Below are positions 6,686-9,797 of a stretch of 9,797 nt of DNA, one piece after another. The notes under the pieces are model-generated. The model made no database searches. It had not been told where the DNA came from and saw nothing but the letters and a program-made list of their open reading frames with translations. The DNA is from a bacterium (GTDB lineage: Bacteria > Muiribacteriota > Ozemobacteria > Ozemobacterales > Ozemobacteraceae): positions 3,903-13,699 of the forward strand of contig JACPTH010000422.1 in NCBI GenBank assembly GCA_016192885.1. The letters are read 5' to 3'. The position numbers and the translations under genes were made by a program. Every line of letters begins with the position of its first letter. Positions within the stretch are counted from its first letter, which is position 1.

Positions 6686-7798
6686 TCAGGTTCTTCCCTT
6701 CCTTTCTTCTCTTTCTAAGAGGCTTGAATATCTCGAAGCAAAAGAGAGCAATATGGACAAAATAATGACGGCATATGCCGCGGCGCCTCCATAATCTCCG
6801 TGGGTTCGAAATGATTTGTACGCAAACGTCACGAAAATGTCTTTTTCAATCGCCTCGTTTCCTAAAGTAACAAGGTAAATGATATTGAACATGTTAAAAG
6901 TCCAAATTACCCCCAAAAGAACGGCGATAGATGCAACCGGCTTAAGGCACGGGAGCGTAATGTTAAGAAACTTTTGCCAAGTGTTGGCTCCATCAATTTT
7001 AGCGGCTTCGTACATATCTTCTGAGATGTTTTGAAGCCCTCCCAATAAGGTAATCATCATAAAGGGGACTCCGGCCCAAACATTGATAAGAATACAGGTT
7101 GGAAGCATAAGGCCGGGGTTACCCAAAAAATTTATCGCATTGAAGCCGGCAACTCTTAAAATTCCATTAATTAAGCCGTCCGGATAATTAAACATAAAGC
7201 GCCAGGAAAAAGCCGCGACGAAACTTGGAACCGCCCACGGAACCATTATTAATAGGCGATAAACAGTGTTTCCCCTGAATCTCTTGTTAAGCATCAAAGC
7301 AAGGCAAAGTCCGATTAGAAAATGAAAGAAAACGTTGGTTGCCGTCCAAAAAATTGTTTGCCAAAGCACTTTCCAAAAATCCGAGTCGGTCTTTCCAAGT
7401 AGCTCAAAATAATTCCTTAAACCTACGAAACGCGGGCCTCCGTCGGATAATATCTTCTTTCTTCGCTCAATCGATTTGCTTATCAACCCGCTCAATTTTC
7501 GGGCTAAAATCTGGGTTTGCGAGGCATTTGCCCCCGGGCTTCCCGAACCGTCGAAAATCAAGGCATCCAAATACGATCTCCCAAAATTATCCGCGGGAAG
7601 TTTAGAATATAGGGCGGCGATCGGATTCGAGGAAACGCTACTCAGCAAAAGCTTTTGCTCTTGCATGGCAGCTTGTTCCAATATTGAATCATTCTCCTTT
7701 TGAGCTTTGATTTTGGTTTCCTGTAGGTTGGTCAATTTGCTAACCGCATCCAAAAACTGTTGAAAAAAAATTCTTTTTACTCTTCTTCTAAAAGACAC
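6686..7798 (-). CDS. Sugar ABC importer permease, MalF type, lacking the usual first helix
   Basis: 370 residues from a GTG directly after the binding-protein TAG. From residue 124 (FVGLRNYF) it is a standard MalF-type permease: five hydrophobic segments near 142-170, 178-204, 229-255, 286-311 and 336-356, with the EAA loop starting at Glu264 (EAAKIDG) and ending ITLP. The usual helix ahead of FVGLxNY is absent. Instead residues 1-123 are hydrophilic, with basic RRRVKR at 4-9, an amphipathic or coiled-coil stretch to about 50 and a Gly/Ser-rich part at 83-92. I checked the other two minus frames near the T8 run in codons 10-12; both hit stops quickly, so a simple frameshift does not restore a helix. 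GAAGG seven bases before the GTG could be a Shine-Dalgarno site. ATG at residue 45 is an alternative start that still lacks the helix. It may be the C-terminal half of a fusion with the binding protein. Confidence 0.88.
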   Translation of the reverse strand: MSFRRRVKRIFFQQFLDAVSKLTNLQETKIKAQKENDSILEQAAMQEQKLLLSSVSSNPIAALYSKLPADNFGRSYLDALIFDGSGSPGANASQTQILARKLSGLISKSIERRKKILSDGGPRFVGLRNYFELLGKTDSDFWKVLWQTIFWTATNVFFHFLIGLCLALMLNKRFRGNTVYRLLIMVPWAVPSFVAAFSWRFMFNYPDGLINGILRVAGFNAINFLGNPGLMLPTCILINVWAGVPFMMITLLGGLQNISEDMYEAAKIDGANTWQKFLNITLPCLKPVASIAVLLGVIWTFNMFNIIYLVTLGNEAIEKDIFVTFAYKSFRTHGDYGGAAAYAVIILSILLSFASRYSSLLEREERKGRT

Positions 7799-9220
7799 CT
7801 AATCGCCTTCACTGTCCTTTGTTAATTTTGATTTAATGAATTGAATTTCGCTTCGCAACTCTCGGATTTCCTGCTTGAGTTTCGATATCTCATCCTTAAA
7901 ATCACCCGGGTGCCCAAGCAATTTTCGCCACTCATCGGCTACCTTACCCATTGCATCTTCCGGGCTTATTTCCCCTCGAAAGGCTTTTTGAAAGAACCTT
8001 GTAAAATCGGAATACAATTTTCCGCCCTCCGGTATCACAGGCCTATTATTTGAAACCTGAAGTTGTCTTTCAAAAGCCTGCAAAACATCTCTGGCAACGA
8101 AATTTTTCTTCATTAAAAGGGAAAACGCCTTTTTCTTTGTCGGAAGAAGGTTATTTCGCAAAGCAAACTCGACTTGAACCTCGGGTTTTTCCATGAAGCA
8201 AACAAACTTTAAAGCCGCGACTTTGTTTTTGCAATTTCGCGAAATCACGTAATTATGGCCTCCCACCGGAGACCCGAAAGCTTTTCGGCTTGGAATAACC
8301 GCCACGCCAAAATCCGAGGGGTTTCCCCCTTTTGAGGGATTGAATTCTTCCCCTGAAAGCGCGTCTGATACCGCCCAGGGCCCGTTAACAATCATTGCAT
8401 ACTTCCCTGATTTGAAGCCTTTCATGGCATTATCATAATCGTTGGCAAAATCAATTTCCGATGGGGCGAGGCATAATTGGTCTTTTAACGAAATAAACGC
8501 CTTTAATCCCGAAACGGATTCATTGGAATCAATCAATATCTCTCCTTGCTCGTTAATTAATCCGCCCCCGAAAAGCCAAAGCCAAGGCTGGAAAAAGTAG
8601 GAGTCCCCGCGTAGAAACAAAGCCCAATAACTTGAACCTCGGGTTTTTTGAAAGGAGTTTACGAGCAAGGCAGATTCAATGAAATCATCGTAGTTTTTCC
8701 ACGTCTCCGGCATCTTTACCCGCCCACGAAATAAAACTGAGGCATCAGAAAAGATTTTTTTGTTGTAAAATAACGCGAGACAATCAGTTACTTGCGGCAA
8801 CCCCCATAGATGTCCCCCGAAAACGCAATAGTTAAGCGGAGCGGAAAGGAAATCTTCAAGGTCGGTTTTTTCAACCATCTCTTCAAGCGGGGCAAGGAAG
8901 CCAAGTTCGGCGTAAAGCGGCGTCCAAGCTATTTCGCAACGAAAAATATCCGGCGCGACATTCGCGCTCGCCGCGAACTCAAATTTCCCTTGTGCATCGG
9001 AGAATGGAATAGAATCAAGTTTAACTTTTATATCCGGGAATTCCCTTTCAAACAAACTAACCATTTCCTTCATCGTTCGCTGTTCATCCGGCCCCATCGT
9101 ATCCCAAAAAACCAATCGGGTGATTCCGTTAGCAGGAAAGGTACATAAAAAAAACACACAGAAAATTCCCAAGAAAAAATTTAAGTTTCTCGGGAATTTA
9201 AATCTTTTAAAGTTACTCAT
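7799..9220 (-). CDS. Extracellular sugar-binding protein of an ABC importer (MalE-like, family 1), with coiled-coil tail
   Basis: 473 residues from the ATG at 9220, which has AGGGGTG seven bases upstream; an in-frame ATG at 9253 adds 11 residues and is less likely. A signal peptide spans about 1-32, ending PANG. The cysteines in it do not form a lipobox, so a lipoprotein anchor is not evident. The mature part is a two-lobe family 1 binding protein: VFWDTMGPDEQRTM near the start, LWGLP at 138-142, YNKKIF at 152-157, YAMIVNGPWA at 274-283 and LLPTKKKAF at 358-366. It binds an oligosaccharide in the periplasm and delivers it to the permeases. The family normally ends about residue 436 (ADEWRKLLG); here a further 37 residues form a regular coiled coil with hydrophobics at 445, 448, 452, 455, 459, 462 and 466. 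First gene of the importer operon. Confidence 0.92.
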   Translation of the reverse strand: MSNFKRFKFPRNLNFFLGIFCVFFLCTFPANGITRLVFWDTMGPDEQRTMKEMVSLFEREFPDIKVKLDSIPFSDAQGKFEFAASANVAPDIFRCEIAWTPLYAELGFLAPLEEMVEKTDLEDFLSAPLNYCVFGGHLWGLPQVTDCLALFYNKKIFSDASVLFRGRVKMPETWKNYDDFIESALLVNSFQKTRGSSYWALFLRGDSYFFQPWLWLFGGGLINEQGEILIDSNESVSGLKAFISLKDQLCLAPSEIDFANDYDNAMKGFKSGKYAMIVNGPWAVSDALSGEEFNPSKGGNPSDFGVAVIPSRKAFGSPVGGHNYVISRNCKNKVAALKFVCFMEKPEVQVEFALRNNLLPTKKKAFSLLMKKNFVARDVLQAFERQLQVSNNRPVIPEGGKLYSDFTRFFQKAFRGEISPEDAMGKVADEWRKLLGHPGDFKDEISKLKQEIRELRSEIQFIKSKLTKDSEGD

Positions 9221-9290
9221 CGCAAACACCCCTAATCGAAATATGCTATCCAAGCCACTTTCGAGCTTAAGTTATCGCATACGCTCCGAA

Positions 9291-9311
9291 CCCCTCTTTT
9301 TCAAAGAGGGG
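9291..9311. repeat. Perfect 9-bp inverted repeat (hairpin) in the leader of the importer operon
   Basis: CCCCTCTTT (9291-9299) and AAAGAGGGG (9303-9311) flank a TTC loop. The hairpin lies about 70 bases before the binding-protein ATG. Neither strand has a U-rich tract directly after it, so it is not a standard terminator. It could stabilise the leader, attenuate transcription, or be a copy of a dispersed palindromic repeat. Confidence 0.75.
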
Positions 9312-9410
9312 AACTTTTGAATGGGATTTCGCGGCCAATTTCGATTGAGAAGATACCGATGCCTCAAATTGGGATAGTTCTTGTTTTGATCTTTGATTTT
9401 ACCATGACCG

Positions 9411-9426
9411 TGATAAAATGTTATCA
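9411..9426. promoter_or_regulatory. Candidate operator palindrome TGATAA-N4-TTATCA
   Basis: A perfect 6-4-6 inverted repeat with the size and symmetry of a dimeric repressor site. It overlaps weak promoter elements facing both directions between the importer operon and the M16 gene. It lacks the central CG typical of LacI-family operators, so the regulator class cannot be named. No regulator gene is in the window. Confidence 0.4.
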
Positions 9427-9564
9427 TCACCGTTTCCAAAAAGGGTTTTCTTGGAATAGCTTAAAAAAATAGAGGTAAAGCCCTTGATTCCCGCGCTAAA
9501 GAAAAAGCGCGAAATCCGCTATGTCACTCTTTTCAGAATTGATTTTTGATTTCTAGGAGGTTCA

Positions 9565-9797
9565 ATGACGTCCCCTCGCATTAAACTATTTCTTTTCATC
9601 TTGTTGTTTATTACCCCATGCATGAGCATTAATGCCCAATCTTCAGATTTGTTTCCATTTAATTTTTCGGTGACATCCCTGAAAAACGGGCTTAAGGTAA
9701 TATCGGTTCCCTTTCCAAGCCCCGGCGTTGCGGCTTTTTTGACCGTAGTTCGCGCGGGCTCAAGAAACGAGACCGAAGAGGGGTGCACCGGGTTTGC
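9565..9797 (+). CDS. M16-family (insulinase-like) zinc peptidase, secreted, 5' part only
   Basis: Only the first 77 codons plus two bases are in the window; the gene runs off the right edge, so no stop is seen. ATG at 9565 follows AGGAGG with four bases between, a strong though close Shine-Dalgarno site. Residues 1-25 form a signal peptide (basic start, LFLFILLFITP core, ending INAQ). The next part, SLKNGLKVISVPFPSPGVAAFLTVVRAGSR in outline, is the typical start of an M16 peptidase domain: a beta strand, NGLxV, then the xxxVxAGSRxE segment that precedes HFLEHM. The zinc motif HxxEH would come about ten residues past the window edge and cannot be confirmed. Likely a periplasmic or surface protease, divergent from the importer operon. 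Confidence 0.82.
   Translation, partial: MTSPRIKLFLFILLFITPCMSINAQSSDLFPFNFSVTSLKNGLKVISVPFPSPGVAAFLTVVRAGSRNETEEGCTGF

Larger units (their letters stand above)
9221..9564. promoter_or_regulatory. Divergent control region between importer operon and M16 peptidase gene
   Basis: No gene is visible in these 344 bases. Weak promoter candidates face both ways around 9392-9424. Rightward, TTTGAT (9392-9397) is 16 bases from TAAAAT (9414-9419). Leftward, ATAACA (9424-9419 on the minus strand) is 17 bases from TAAAAT (9401-9396). Both overlap the palindrome at 9411-9426. A second strong inverted repeat is at 9291-9311. A third, CGCGCT/AGCGCG (9492-9497 and 9506-9511), lies in the likely leader of the M16 gene. 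The leaders would be long, about 140 bases rightward and 170 bases leftward. I see no known riboswitch. Confidence 0.4.

Noticed and set aside
7760..7770. Frameshift in the T8 run near the permease start hiding a first membrane helix
   Set aside because: Both alternative frames reach stop codons within about ten codons and encode no hydrophobic helix.
9519..9788. Minus-strand open frame of 89 codons at the right edge
   Set aside because: Antisense to a well-supported M16 peptidase start with signal peptide and strong ribosome-binding site.

Overview
The window looks like chromosome of an uncultivated diderm (Gram-negative-type) bacterium with a moderately low GC content. The gene content is housekeeping and envelope maintenance plus carbohydrate uptake: a nitrogen-PTS EIIA protein, a periplasmic HtrA protease, a membrane Ste24-type M48 protease, a secreted clan GH-A glycosidase, a glycine tRNA, a binding-protein-dependent sugar importer and a secreted M16 protease. 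Four proteins carry N-terminal signal peptides. There is no phage, transposon or CRISPR signature. I cannot assign a phylum; Sec-exported proteases and MalEFG-type importers are too widespread for that.

Layout, left to right. On the minus strand come ptsN (42-494), with its own near-consensus promoter just after the preceding gene, and an HtrA protease (588-1985, possibly to 2069). A short intergenic region (2070-2247) holds six copies of a 7-base repeat. Next is a two-gene unit transcribed leftwards from a good promoter at 5184-5156: a GH5-like secreted glycosidase (3577-5100), then the M48 protease (2248-3576). A run of nine G residues sits where the glycosidase Shine-Dalgarno sequence should be. 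On the plus strand, tRNA-Gly(CCC) (5263-5335) and its hairpin terminator lie immediately before a small four-helix membrane protein of unknown function (5380-5787). A minus-strand importer operon follows (9220 down to 5852): binding protein, MalF-type permease and MalG-type permease, with 0 and 3 bases between genes and no ATPase gene in view. A 344-base divergent control region with two inverted repeats separates it from the start of an M16 metallopeptidase that runs off the right edge.

Functionally, the glycosidase could cut an extracellular or periplasmic polysaccharide and the importer could take up the products. HtrA, M48 and M16 would handle protein turnover in the envelope. The link between glycosidase and importer is inferred from proximity only, because they are separate transcription units.

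The observation most worth following concerns the importer. The binding protein and the MalF-type permease are in the same reading frame and separated by exactly one TAG codon. The permease lacks the usual first membrane helix and has a hydrophilic N-terminus of about 125 residues. The binding protein ends in a regular coiled coil. Reading through the TAG would give a signal peptide, binding domain, linker and five-helix permease with the correct membrane topology. This suggests an ancestral or still-expressed binding-protein/permease fusion.
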